From: Mortierella sp. BCC40632
Taxonomy: Eukaryota; Mortierellomycota; Mortierellomycetes; Mortierellales; Mortierellaceae
Direction: 5' to 3'
Length of the DNA stretch: 64,000 nucleotides
Assembly (NCBI GenBank): GCA_011634665.1
Contig: WAEK01000003.1
Span: forward strand, 2,574,001 to 2,638,000
Part shown: piece by piece, positions 23,022 to 35,900 of the stretch
How positions within the stretch are numbered: the first letter of the stretch is position 1
How the letters are laid out: each line of letters begins with the position of its first letter
The notes under the pieces: generated by a model
Told to the model about the DNA's origin: nothing
Database searches by the model: none
Seen by the model: only the letters and a program-made list of their open reading frames with translations
Translations under genes and position numbers: made by a program

Positions 23022-23082
23022 AATGAAAAAATGAAAAAATGAAAAAATGAAAAAATGAAAAATGAAAAATGAAAAATGAAAA
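23022..23082. repeat. Tandem repeat of TGAAAAA/TGAAAA units
   Basis: About eight to nine copies of a 6-8 base A-rich unit (TGAAAAA with length variation), followed by a pure A run. Confidence 0.85.
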
Positions 23083-23828
23083 AAAAAAAAAAAAACTAAA
23101 AGATTCTGGAGGATCCAGCATCCCTCCCATCTCGAACTTTAACCCCTTCCCCCTTCCATATCACAAAATCTCTCCAAAAAGGTCTCGAGTGGGACTATGA
23201 AGGACTAGGAAAAAAAATCCTCCCCCCCCACCCCTTCTCTTTTCCCTCTTCCTCCTCCATCTTTTCTAACGAACGGGAATCTGAACCGCTTCACCACTTC
23301 AGATGCTCGATCGAGACTGATCCTGGACCGAGTCATAGAGAAAAAAAAAAGAAAAGGGAAGGGGAGGAAGGAGGAACCCAGAAACAACATTAGCATTTCT
23401 ACCCCCTTGCTTTTCCTTCTTTTTTTTTTTACAACAGTGGCCTCGTCGTCTCTCTCATTCTCCTCCTTCCTCTCTCTCTCTCTCTCTCCTCCTCCCCCCC
23501 TTCTTCTCATGCATGGATGACTCTTGGGTATCCTCCTTTCTACACACCCACTTTTAGTCCTCTCCGTTCCTTGCCTTTTTCTCATTATCAGAGGAGGACC
23601 CAGAAAATTTATAAAAATATATTCTTTCGTCATGACTCCAGGTCTAGACCATGCCCCATCCTCCTCCTCCTCCTCCCCCCCTTTTGAAACGGGGTACCTG
23701 TCAGCACGATGAATATGGTATGGAGGAATACCACCAAAAAGAAATAAAAAAAACAAGAAAAAGGAGGGGGAGACAATTCTCTCTAAACTCTCTACTCACC
23801 GTTACTATACTGCTGTTGTGGTTGGGGA

Positions 23829-23859
<31 letters not shown>

Positions 23860-24264
23860 AAAAAAAAAAAAATCTGGGCGCAGCAACAGTCTTTTACCAA
23901 CATATGGAACAAAATGTGTTCCAAATTTGCAGGGATTTTAGAAAACAGAGATTGCTCGAGTCGCTTTTTTTTTTTTTTTTTTTATTGCATAAGAATCAGC
24001 ACTAGGAGGCAGAGAGAGAGAGAGGTGAAAAGGAGAGAGGGGGGAAACATTGGCTAGAAAAAGGAAGGAAGGAAGGAAGGAAGGAAGGGAAAAAAAAAAA
24101 CGCGTTGTACATTTTCATTCTTTTTTTTTTTGGGAGATGTTGGAATGAAGAGGGGATAACCCTTTTTTTTTTTTTTTTTCTTCTTTGGATTCAGTTTCTC
24201 TTGGCATAGATAGTTGGAAGGGTGTTGGCAGGGTGTTGGCAGGTAATGTCGATAATCGGGAGGG

Positions 24265-24265
<1 letters not shown>

Positions 24266-24300
<35 letters not shown>
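24266..24300. repeat. T homopolymer, 35 bases
   Basis: One of the longest mononucleotide runs of the window, near the 3' end of the ankyrin gene (poly-A on its sense strand). Its exact length is likely uncertain in assembly. Confidence 0.85.
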
Positions 24301-24305
<5 letters not shown>

Positions 24306-24476
24306 CACTTTTTTTTCTCTTTTGAACATATATACATATATAAAAAACATGGAATGGTTCCTGGATGGGATGGTACATAGCATGGGAGGAGGGAGGGGGA
24401 GGGGGAATGAAGCGGAAGAAAACAAAGCTCTTCTCTTTAAGAGATTCTTCTCAAATGGTCACCATCGCCTTGGCTT

Positions 24477-27400
24477 TCAACGACGTGTCCAAATTCCTGA
24501 TAGTCGGTTCAACATCGTACCTCCTCGTGACGCTGCCGCCGCTGCCGCCGCTGCAGACGACGATGTCGACGAAGTGGCCGAGGACATGGATCGACCTGAA
24601 TCTTGACGAACAAGTCCTCCTCCAGGTTGACTCATATCTCCTCCATTCATGTCCCCTCCATACTCGTTCATGTTGTTCCAATGTTCCTTATTGTGAACAG
24701 CCCCTCCTCCTCCGCTTCCTGTAACCCCATTGTTGCTCACCGGAATCCCGAGCGCTCCTCCAAGGGCTCCATGCGTAGTAGACCAGATCCGTGAAAACCG
24801 TCCCGAAGCACTTCCATTCGATGTCGCACCACCCGTACCTCCGTTTGAATTCGAATAGGCTGACGAAACCGAATGGTTGGAAGAGATGGATGAGGTACTT
24901 GGTCTAGGCGATGCCTCTGTGGTCGTCGTCGTCGTGGCTGTCGTGGCCATGGCCCGGAAACTCTCCATATTCTCTCCTGTTGCCCCATTGGTAGCCATTG
25001 TTGAACTGGACCCTGTACTGTAATAGCGAGGCAATTGAACCATCCTAGGGTTCGATGGTTCTAGCATAGTGCGTCGTCGATAAAGCTGTCCTGGAAGATC
25101 AGATTCAGATTCATTCTTGTTGAGATTCGAAGTCCCCACCATTCCCCGTTCAGTCCGTTCCTGGTTCGAGACCAATCGTTGGAGATCCAAGGATTGTCGA
25201 GCCATGACACTGATCTCGGGTGCAAACGAGACAGGACGACGTCGTGGTTTGACCTCATCCAAAGTCGGTTGCGATGAAGATCGTGTCAGGGTCGTAGGTG
25301 GCGGTGGGTAAGGCTGTTGGGGTTGTGTAGGCGCCAAGGGTGGAGTGACACAGACACCCGAGTCCGGTGCTCTGGAACTGATCAACCAACTTCGTTTCCC
25401 ACTCATGCTCGTCCGGCCCGTACTAATATTTGGTTCGTTATTCTCCATCATCCGTTTACTCTCCAGACTGACTTTGCCCGGTGGAACCTCTGTCCCTTCT
25501 TGGATCTCTCCTAATGGGGCATTCTCGACCGTTGAATCTGATGTCTCCCCTGAACCCAACGTATCCGCTGTGCCCGAAGATGCCGTACCCCGAGAGGCTG
25601 TCGAAGCATCCGATTGTCGCCTGGGTTTCGAATCCGGATCCTGTTGAAGCATACTTGTCAACAAGTCAAACGATTTACGACGAACAAGGGGCAATCCAAG
25701 TCCTCGGACAATGAATCCACCTGCAGCTGATTCCATGGATTTCCGCCGTTTGACCGTATTGCTGGTTGGAGCCGACAGATGGGCCTCACCCTTGGCTTGG
25801 TGACCGTCTTCATCCTCATGGGTGCTATTGCCATTGTTGTTATTGCTGTGAACGCCATATTGTGGTTGGTTAGGGTCCTGGTTCACACTGCCTGAAGAAC
25901 TCCTGTTGACCAGGGACGACGACGACGAACTCTGAGAGGAAAAGGCTCGTTGCAACGTTCGGGCTGGATCTATTTTAGGTCGACTACTGGTGCGAAGGAG
26001 TGGAATGGTTCCATTGGTGGTAGGGTTGCCTGAGAGGGATGAACCAGAGGCATTGGGCGCGCTAGTAGTCCGTGTTGGTGAGATCTTGGTTCCTCGGAGC
26101 GGGGGTTGGGGTGTGGTGGAGCGGAGAGCGCTGGTAACCTTGGCTAGGGGCTCGGTCGATTGGGGCAAGCGGTCAAAGTCGCAGGACTGGCGAGGGGGTG
26201 CTGGTATATTGGGTGAGCTGGGCGATTCGATGATCGAAGGCAGGCTGATGCGTCGCTGGCCTGGCTGGCGGTTCGTCTGAGAAGAAGTGGTTCCACGGAT
26301 TGTGGTCGAACCCGTCGAGTTGGTTGCTACCTGGGGCAGTGACTGGGTGCTGACAGACTCTTTGGAGAGTGATGGTCGAGGAGAGGGGACAATGATGGCA
26401 GCTCCAGTACCTGTGCAGCTGTTGCTACGTGGGCCATGCTCGCCACTTCCTCTCCGTTCCTGAACTGGCTCTTTGAGATCCGATTCCGGTGTAAAGTCCT
26501 GGACGCCGCGTTGCATGGCGGAGTGCATACGGAGCAAGCTAGCGACCTCGGGATGGTTCCTGGCAATAGCAATCGAGAGCGGCGACGTTCCGTACTAAAA
26601 AGACCAACACCAGAAATGAAGCCAAGAATAGGTCCAATTAGGGTCAAATCGAGTTGAGTAATGGAGACACGCATTTGAAAGAAGAGCCTTTTTTTTTTTC
26701 CGCATAGATATCCTTCCCCGGAAGCGGAGACAAATGGCGAGAGGAGAAGGGGGGAGCGGCGGGGCGGAAGTGAAAGGGAGAAAACTCTTTTTTGTCTGTC
26801 TGTCTGTCTGTCTGTCGGATAGCCGGGAGTTTCTTCTTACCTTGTCGGTCATGTCGACAATTGCCCCGTGCCGGAGTAGGATCTCGACGATGGAGAGACA
26901 ACCATTGGCGGCTGCAAAGTGGAGAGGTGTCGAGCCTGTGACTCCTACGTTTTGACTATTAAGATGGGCAAAGAAGAAGAAGAAAAGTCGTTGAGTATCA
27001 CAGAGAACTTGTGGGTTGATCTTGTTTACTGGCCCAAAGAAGTTTTTTTTTTTCTTTCTTTTGGTTCTCAACAGTCTGGACTCGCTCTCTCGCTCGTTAG
27101 TTGTCCCTTTCTCATTAACACATTGGGGTAAACGAATAAGCAACTTACACTCCCTTCTCGTTACTGTATTTCCGAGGTAATCTCCTGGCATTGATATCAG
27201 CTCCTCGCTCGATCAGGTAGAGCACAACGGCCACATTGGCATTGACACAGCAGGCCGCATGGATCGCCGATACGCCGATAAGAACTGAATCAACCGGTTG
27301 GCCGTTATCCAATGCAAACTTGACAAGTCCTACGGGAGAGGAAGGAGTAGAAAGAAGAAGAACAGGTAAATAAACATGTAAATAAATAAGAGAGAAAGAG

Positions 27401-29279
27401 AAGAAAGAGAAAAAAAAGGTTCATTTCGGCATCCGTCAATGTCAATAGACCGAGCTGAATAATAAAAAATAAAAAAAGACGGAGAGAGGGGGGGGGGATA
27501 ACCGAGAAGCCGAAAAACGATCGAGAAAAGACACAAAGACAGAGAGAGAGAGAGAAAGAGAAACTGCCAGTTGAGGTAGGAGAATGCATCTATCCTACTC
27601 TCCGTGGTGCACGGAGAAAGTGGATCCATGGAGACCTTCCGCAGACTCCTTGGTGCCAGTGTGAACCATGGACAACCTCGGCAACCAACAGGCCTACTGA
27701 CAAACCAACTCTTTGGCAGATAGACATTGACCCAGAGGCAGATAGCAACAGGGGATGTGTGTATGTGTGTGTGAGTGAGTGAGGAGAATAGCAAGTTGAA
27801 TGAGGAGGGCTGTGTTATTGTGCTTTTGTGCCCTATTTTTTTTTTTTCCTTTCTTTTTTGCATTGGGTCGCACTAATGGACATATCGTGCGAGAAGTACC
27901 AGACAATTCCCACAGGGCAACTCTCTTTCTCTCTTTCCTTGCTCGATTGCGACTTGCCCACTGGCCACAACCTTTGAGAGCACGCCCAACCTGATAACCT
28001 AACACACGCTCGCTCGCTCGCTCTTTCGCTCACACCCACACGCCCACCACCTCCTCCTCCTCCCTCCCTCCGGTGGGAGAAATCTAAAAGGTCCAAGGCA
28101 GGGCAGGAGAGAGAGAAAGATAAAGAGAAAAGAAAAGAAAAAAGAGACTGAGGGTCTGCAAGAGAGAGAGAGGACAAAAAAAAAAAGGGCTGACGAAAGA
28201 CCCTTTGTCCTTTTGCTCTCTTGGTCCAGTGTCCTTTTTTTTTTTTTTTTTTTTTTTTGTTACGGGCATGTGTGTGAGTGAGTGTGTGTGCCCCCTGCCA
28301 TATGCCATGCCATGTCATGTCATGTCATGCACTCAATCATGATTGTCCGCAGGGATCTCTCTTTCTATCTCTCTCTCTCTCTTTTTTTTTCTCTCTTTTT
28401 CTTTCTCTCTTGTCTTCTTTCCAGAACACCGCAACGCCGCTTGCGCACACGCCTATCAACCGTTGTTGATATCGTTTTGTTCGTTGTTGGTTTTTGGTTG
28501 TTGTCTGTTGGGCCTGCATCGAGCTTAGCTTGCCTTTGGCCAATGCTGTTTTCCATAATCCCCATCTTGTCCATCTCTTTCTTTGTCTCCATCTCTGTTT
28601 ATCATCTTCGCTCGCTCGCTCTCTCCTCTCCCTTTCTCCTCCAAGGCTGTTGGGTCGGCTTTTTTTTTTTTTTTTCTCATGAACAACTGCCAGCGGGGTT
28701 ATGTCCAATCTGGTCCTATCCTGTCCCTGACTGGTCCAGTCTGGTCCTATCTTGGAGCCATGGCGCCCCAGTTTCTCACTACATCTCTTTCACCATCTTT
28801 TTTTTTCTCTCTCTCTCTCTCTCTCCCCTCCCCTCCCCTTCTTTCTTTTTGCTGCATCCGCACCCTGCGACTGGGCGCTCCATTGGACTCTCGGCGTTCA
28901 ATGGCCCACAGCACGCGACCCCCTTTGTCTGGGAGATAGAGAGAGAGAGAGAGAGAAAGATATCCATTGTCCAAAGTGTGTGTGTGTGTGTCTGAGTGAA
29001 TGTGTGCTGTGTGTGTGGATTTTGTATCGAACGCTGATCTCAATGGTCCTGAGTCTTGTCCTGTCCTAATCCATTGGTCCTAGATCCATGGTCCGAATAC
29101 TGGCAATGGTTCTGTGGTCCTGGGGTCCCTTGGTTGTTGTCGCACCCTCCTCTCTCTCTCTCTCTCTCTCTCTTTCTTTCTCCCTCTTTCATTGTCCCAT
29201 TGTCCCTCCGCCCAGCCCAACCAACATGGGGTCAGTTTGGGTGTGTGTGTGTGTGAGAGAGAGTAAGAGGCGACTGAAA

Positions 29280-29310
<31 letters not shown>

Positions 29311-30821
29311 CCAACAGTAAACAGTACCAAAGAGAAGAAGAAGAGTCCATCGCTCGTTCTCTTCTCTTTCTCTCTCTTCTCCCCCTTCTCTCGCTCACTC
29401 TCGCTCTCTTCTCTCTTTCTCTATCTCCCCCTTGTCTTCTCCTCTTTTCTCGCTGTCTGTTGTCATCCTTAACATCTTCACTGTCATCAAGAAAAAAAAA
29501 AAAAAAAAGCTTGCTTACCCAAGTTCCCGGATACAGCTCCATAATGGAGTCCCAAGTTCTGGGTGGGTGCAGGTCGTTTAGCAGAGGTCATCAAATGAGC
29601 CTTATTCAAAGAAGCAGAAGCAGAAGCCAAGGTCGAAGAGGACAATCCTCCACTACCAACCACTGGGACAGAAGAGGCGGCGGCGGCTGCTGCTGCAGTC
29701 AAAACCGTGGCTAGGGTCGCGGGCGCAGAGACGATCGCTGCTGTCACGGACGAGGCGGTCGTGGCGACGGTCGAGGTCGCGGTCGCAGTCGCTGACGCTG
29801 CTACCGCGGCGAGAAATGAAGCCGCCGACGCCGACGTAGATGCGAAAGTAGACGTAGTCGTTGGTGGAGTGGCCGAAGAAGAAGAAGAAGAAAAAGAGGG
29901 TGGTGCAGAAGGCGGAGCTAATGTGGTGGCTGTTGTGGTTGCTGTTGTTGCCGCTGTTGTGGTGGTTGAAGTAGTAGTCGAAGTAGTAGCCGTGGCTGCA
30001 GTGGCTGCAGCGGTTGTGGATGTGGTCCAAGTGGCAGGGGCGGGATTCGGCAGGAGAGAGGAGGATGGAGACAGGGACGCGGACGAAGCAGGTGCTGATG
30101 ACGGCAGCGTTGTCAGAGAAGGGGATGAAGTAGGAGGAGGAGGAGGAGGAGAAGGAGGAATATGAGCAAAAGAAGATTGAGGAGGAAGGGGAGGAAGAGG
30201 GGTTGCTGAGGATACAGATGAAAAAGTAGGCAATGGAGCAAGAGAGGAAGATGGAGTGGGGAGGGGGACGGAAGGAGTGATGGTGGAAGTTGTTGTTGTT
30301 GTTGTAAGAGTGGAAGAGGAAGACGATGTCGATGTAGCCAAAACCGATGCAGAGGATTGCGCCGGAGAAGAAGAAGAATCGCCGTCCGGCGGATTTGGAG
30401 GAAGAAGAGGAAGAAGAGGAGGAAGCAAAGGCAGCAGAGGTGGAAGTGGATTAGATACACGACGGGTCGTGCTCGTGCTCGTCCTCGTCGTCGCTGTCGC
30501 CGTCGTCGCTGTTGCCGTCGGACTGTTGTTACTGTTGTTGCTCTCGAAGACTACAAGGTTCGTGCCATGACCATTGCTGTTGCTGTTGTTGTTATTGTTA
30601 TTGCTGTTACTATTGCTGGTGCTACTGTAGCTCTCGCGACGACGACTAGGTAATGGTGGTGCCGTTGTCTCGGCCGTGGTCAGCAATAAAGAAGAGGATG
30701 GCGAGATGGAGCCTGTGGTCGGCAGGGGTCTCAGTGCCGTTGCCGAGGATGGCGACGCCAGCGTCGGTCCCGGTGCCTGGCCGTTGGGCCGTAGCTGGAG
30801 CATTGCCCGCAGCGTAGCCAT
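24477..30821 (-). CDS. Large ankyrin-repeat protein with disordered flanks
   Basis: Four exons on the minus strand: 30821-29519, 27329-27149, 26955-26841, 26594-24477 (1,238 residues), all GT-AG. Intron 1 is 2,189 bp. The ankyrin block is at about residues 420-560 and is assembled exactly across the splice sites: GLHYGAVSGNLG joined to LVKFALDNGQPVDSVL, then GVSAIHAACCVNANVAVVLY, ERGADINARRLPRKYS, GSTPLHFAAANGCLSIVEIL, and YGTSPLSIAIARNHPEVASL. This makes four repeats with the TPLHFAA-type signature. Comparable ankyrin blocks occur in uncharacterised basidiomycete proteins (recalled, not searched). The first 420 residues are Ser/Thr/Ala/Pro-rich low complexity. The C-terminal ~650 residues are Ser-rich and disordered with several RRKS/RRPVSFAPE basic patches. 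No enzymatic or membrane domain is visible; ankyrin repeats suggest a scaffold. The start at 30821 is the first ATG of the open frame, but part of the N-terminal low-complexity region might be mis-modelled. Confidence 0.82.
26789..26817. repeat. TGTC tetranucleotide repeat
   Basis: Short (TGTC)n run inside intron 3 of the ankyrin gene. Confidence 0.8.
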
Positions 30822-32199
30822 GGCTGCAGCCTGATATTTCTTTCGGTTTGAGTATGTGTGAGTGCTGTATGTGTGAGTGTTGTTGTATATGTGTGAGAGT
30901 GTTGAATGTGAGTGTATATGAGTCTAGATGGGGTTTACTGTCTTTGAGAATGGCCCTGTGTGTGGAAGGAAAAAAAAAAAAAAAAGTACACAGGATGGGC
31001 AATGGTGGGCGTTGGTAGGACCGGGTCGAAATCCGTGTCCGTTTCGAGTAGAGTTTTCCCTTTGGCTGGCGCTGGGTCCTTTTTTTTGAGAGAGCAAGGC
31101 AAGGCGGGGCGTTGCGGAGTTGAGACGACCGATAGGAAAAGCGTTGTGCAGGGGAGGAGATGGGGATGCAACGCAGAGACAATATGACCGGACCAAACGC
31201 AAAAGAAAAAAGAAAAAATGTCGGGCAAGTGGTGGACCACGAGAAAGAAAAAAGAAAAACAGCAAGAAGAGTTAGGCGAGGCGGTGGGTGGAGAGAGCAA
31301 GAGAAAGGGTGTGGGCAGTGGTGGGGAGTGAGTCGTCAAAAAAAAAAAGAAAAGGGGAGCAGAAAAGAAAAAGAGAAAAAAAAAGGCTGAACGTCCGATT
31401 AGTCCCTGGCCACCGGGGGTTTGTAATTGTCCAGGCCGCATCAAAGATGGGGAAGGCCAGGCCGGAGGAAAAAAAAAAAAAAAAAAAAAAAGAAGAAAGC
31501 AGAGCTCGCTGATTTAATCGAGAAGGGAGGGAGATAGCGTGGATCCGCGAGGCAAGAAACGGAGAGCAAGCATGAACGCGAAAAAAAAAAAAAAAAAAAA
31601 AAAAGTAATAAGAGAGAGACAGAAAGAGTAAGAGAAAGAGAGAGCGAGAAAGAAAGAGGAATGGCAACGGGATCGGCCTGAGAGCAGTTGTGGGCAGGAA
31701 GATAAAGGTGTGCGGGTGTATGTAAGAGAGAAGAAAGAGCGGAAAGAAAGAAAGAGAGAGAGAGAGAGAGAGAGGAAGACAGAAACGATGACGGTCAGAG
31801 CACTGACTGATAGCAGATTGCCGCCCATGGGCTTGCCATGAGAGAAAGAAAAGAGAAAGAGAAAGAAGAAGGGGGAGAGAGACAGAGAGAGCTTGGTCCA
31901 ATGGCGATACCCAAGCGAATACCCAGGCAATGCCCAATGTCCCAAGGGGTGCAGCACGGCAGACAGATGGACGGACAGGCAAAAGGAAAAGACGGACGGA
32001 CGAAAAGACGGACGAAAGGGCCTTTTTGTCTGTCTCTTTGTCCTGGTCCTGTCTGTCGGGCCGCGCAACAGGAGGTGGGGGCAAAGGAGGAGGAGAGACA
32101 AGGAGTGGGGTGGGGTGGGATGGGGTGTATAAATAAAAACACATGAGTGTTTGTGTGGCAGGTAGACCAAGGTCAAGGAGAGAAAGAAAGAACCTGTTC

Positions 32200-32242
<43 letters not shown>

Positions 32243-32937
32243 GCTGCCTAATGAAATGACTTTTTTTGACGATGCCATGTCAATCTCTCTTCATCTTTCC
32301 CATTCACCGCATGGGCCACCTTGTCTTTACTCTGCAAACATTCACACACTCTCTCTTTCTCTCTCTTTCTCTCTCTCTCTCTTTTTTTTTCTGGCCAGGC
32401 ACAATCACACGGACAACAGGCACACACCGGACGCACGGGGCACCTCTTTCGCGTCTGCACTCTTTCGCCCAGGGCCCCTGCATCATCTCGCCCACTCTCT
32501 GTTCTTCTGGAGAGCTAGAGAGAGACACTATCATTTTTTTTTTCCCAATCAGTCCTGCCAATCATCCAATCACTATGGCTCTCTCTTCCTCAGCCACTCC
32601 CAACCTCAGCCACGGTCCCCTTCGATAATGAGTATTTGAGTATTTGACGCGTGTCTTTCCCCCCCACGCGACTCTTCTCTCTCTCTTCTTCTTCCTCTTC
32701 TTCTTCTTCTTCTTCGTCTTTCACTTCTTCTTTTTTCTTATTGTACAAAAATGAATGGGAAATATATTCTTTTCTTCTATGAGATCATTGCCTACGGGAT
32801 TTTTGGTTACCTTCACCCTTTTTTTCTTTTTCTTTTGTTACAAAGGAATCCCTTCCTCTCTTCTTTCTTTTTCTTTTCTTTTTTCTTTTTTCTTTTTCTT
32901 TTTCTTTTTTCTACAACAATAATAAAATTATAAACAC
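30822..32937. other. Intergenic region upstream of the ankyrin gene and downstream of the spectraplakin-like gene
   Basis: The plus strand is purine-rich from about 31160 to 32240, i.e. pyrimidine-rich on the sense strand of the ankyrin gene, as expected for its leader. A CT-rich segment follows (32280-32900). Three CCAAT pentamers lie at 32545-32570. No supported gene. Confidence 0.5.
32545..32570 (+). promoter_or_regulatory. Cluster of three CCAAT boxes
   Basis: CCAAT occurs at 32545-32549, 32558-32562 and 32566-32570, all on the plus strand and twice followed by CA. CCAAT is the binding site of the HAP/NF-Y complex in fungi. The nearest candidate target is the ankyrin gene, whose start codon is about 1.7 kb away, or an unannotated plus-strand transcript. 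Functional assignment is a guess. Confidence 0.3.
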
Positions 32938-35900
32938 CTAGATGGCAATCAGACCTTCGCCTGCTCCATTCTTCACAAACTTGAGTTGTTTGAGCGAAAG
33001 ATCATCAATCGACCGACCAAAGTACTTGTGTTCTGTCACCTTTCGGTTCGGTCGTTCCCTCTTATCTCCATCGGTCTCCACCCCTGATCCATTTCCACTG
33101 TATCCTCCAGTCTTGGGAAGGATACCGCCTTCCATCTGGTTGTCCGAGAAACTACCTGTCGACAGGTTCCGTGTTCGGTGAAGAGGTGGGTGCAACAACT
33201 GTCGGGAATCGGCTCCACCCAACATTGACATGGATCCGTTGCCTCCACTATGAAGGATCGACGTGGACGCCACAGAAATGGCCGAGCTCGACGCTGACAG
33301 CATTCGACTCTTGGACTTGCGTTGCTCGAGCGATGCATGATCACTCATGAATCTAGAGAGAAGAAGAAGAGGAGGAGGAAAAAGAAGAGATTAGTATCGA
33401 GAATACTAATAAAGAAACCTCATCTCCACATAAACTAGATAATATACTTACTTGGACAGCTCTGTCCATCCGCCACCAACTCGGACCATGACCTTTCGAC
33501 TTTTCAGGATACGACAATAGCAAATCTTGGGTTCAATCTCACCAAAGATATACCGTCCAACTTCTCCACTCAGATTACTCGCATCCGAATATGTCTTGGC
33601 ATGCAATCCAATTCGTCCTTGTCCTCGAATCGACTTGGAAATCTTGGGACTGCTACTCGTACTGTTGAAACCACTTCCAAGAATCGCCGCCGATACTTCT
33701 GCCCCTGAAACTCCTCCTTCATTCATGGATTGGCTTCCTTGATTCTGTCCTCCTGGACTATTCACCCCTCCGGGCGTCACATCGCCTGTCCCGAATCGAG
33801 ACGGTGGTACAATAGGTCCATCTCTCAACTTTTGAACCTTCATCGTAAATCCACTCGCATTTACTACCTTGGCCACCTCAACATCCAAGACATTGTTCGG
33901 ATCAGCTCTGTAAAAGGCTCGGGGTTGCTGTGGAGGCGCAAGTCGCGTTGGTGCTGGACTCGACACTCCTTGGCCTTGACCATTGACCAACGAGGACACG
34001 GACGAGGTCGAATCGTTTCGACGTTTGGTCAAGGTTCGCTTCTTGGCCTCGAACGAATAGGTTGGTGACATGGCTTGAAGACTGGGCGAGGTTGGGAATC
34101 CAGGTCGTCGACCCAGTTCAGCAGGACCACTGAGCAAGTTACTTGTCGATGCTCGGCCAGGCTCAGTGCCAGATCGCATCCTACCCGTAGCTGCTTTTTC
34201 AGTTCGACCAGTATTCAACATGGACGATGTAGGCGAAGCTGGAACAAAGTTGCCACGTGCCATAATGTTGCCCGTTGAGAATCGTTCTTTTCTTGATCGT
34301 TGTTGAGCTGGGAAGGAGGCATCGACGGGTGAACCCAGGATCGCCTTGAGACGGTTATTGGATGAAGCCGTGGGCTGCATCGCATTGGATCGTGCTGGAG
34401 GGGAGGTCTGGGGATCAAACGGATGAACACTCTCTTCCTGAGGAGCAGCCTCCATATTGTTTCGGCGCTCCCAGAATCGATCCAACTCTTGTTTCTTGGC
34501 CACGGCAGCCTTCTTGGTTCTCTGCCAACGTTCTGTCAGTACTCCGTGATGCTCATCCAATCGCCAATCCGTCAATCGGTCCGAGAGCATCGAGACCATG
34601 TCCAAGCGTTGCTCGATCTCGTGTGTCAATCCCTCAAGCTTTTGACACCAATTGCGATAACTCTCTTCCCACTTTTGAGCCTCCTCCTCGGTCATCGAGG
34701 CAATTGAAAGTGAACGTCTCGAAGAGACCCGTGAAGACCTCCTGGAACGAGTCAAGGCTGCGCGGGGCATGGCCGAAGGAGGAGACATGGCTGGGCTCAA
34801 CGTAGGTGACCGAACCGACGTGGCAATGTTGACCGAGGTCAAAGAAGAGGTCGAAGAGGCAGACGAGAGCATATACAATCCTGTCATCGGAGCTGTCTCT
34901 GCAGCATTCGTACCGGCCTTCAAGAGGGTTTCCGCAGCGCCAATGGCCCGCTGCATCTTGTCCAAGAGCATGTTGGTCTCCTGAATCACATCCATGCCAT
35001 TCTGCAACTTGAGCATCTCTTCTACCTCCCGTCGGTGATGATGACAAGACTCGACAAGTCGGTTCATCGACTCTGCAATATGTCCACGTTGCATGGCAAC
35101 ACCCACCATCTTTTCTTGATGACGAATATAGTCTCTGGAAGATTGATCCTGTGGCGAGGAAGGCTCTTGAGTAATCCGCTCATGATCTGCTCGTTGAGCT
35201 TCGGACAATCGCCTGTCAAACTCGTCCACCTTGGCCTGTAGAACATTGCGGATATAGGCCTCAATTGCTTCGAGTCGTTCCTGACCATCCTTGGACTTGA
35301 TCAGCGCTCCATCCGATCCGACAGCCAGCGACAACGTGGAATGATTCGTGGTTCCATGGTCAAAGAGCTCCTGGATCTCACGCGAGAGACGTGAAATATC
35401 ATCCAAAATATCTGCCCCAAGTCGGCTGAATGTCTTGGCTTTGATCGTAGGTGTGTCGGCCATCATGAGCTCATCACTTCCATGCTCACTGCCTCCACTC
35501 TGATCTTCAAGAGCAACAGTCTTTTCCATAAACTCTTGCTTGAGCAACTCCCAATCTTCTCGGGTTCGCTTGGTTCGCTCCTGAACTGTTTGACGCAAGA
35601 TCATGCGCATCGATGACGAGTGACCTTCATGAACAAAGTCCCCTCCGAGGTCAGACACATCCAATGAACTCGATGCTGGATGTTGAAGCAGCATAAACTC
35701 ACCAGAGAGCATATCATAGCTCTGAACGGTTCCATCAAACACATTCAACTTCTTTTCGACCGATCCGAGGTGCTTGATCTTCCATTCGTAGGTTTGCTGT
35801 CGCTTGACCTTTTCCGAGAGCTCCTCCTGGCTCTGTGTTCCAGGTCGCGTACCGGCATCGAGCTGGGTCAACGACTCGCGACAGGATGTGATCCATTGAC

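Larger units (their letters stand above)
22307..24476. other. Convergent intergenic region between ARF6 and the ankyrin gene
   Basis: Both flanking genes end here, so this is shared 3' sequence. It is filled with A and T runs, a TGAAAAA tandem repeat, a GA run (23825-23853) and GGAA repeats (24062-24088). No gene on either strand could be supported. Confidence 0.6.

Noticed and set aside
29707..30165. 152-codon Val/Ala/Glu-rich frame on the plus strand
   Set aside because: It is the antisense shadow of the Thr/Ala/Ser-rich first exon of the ankyrin gene.
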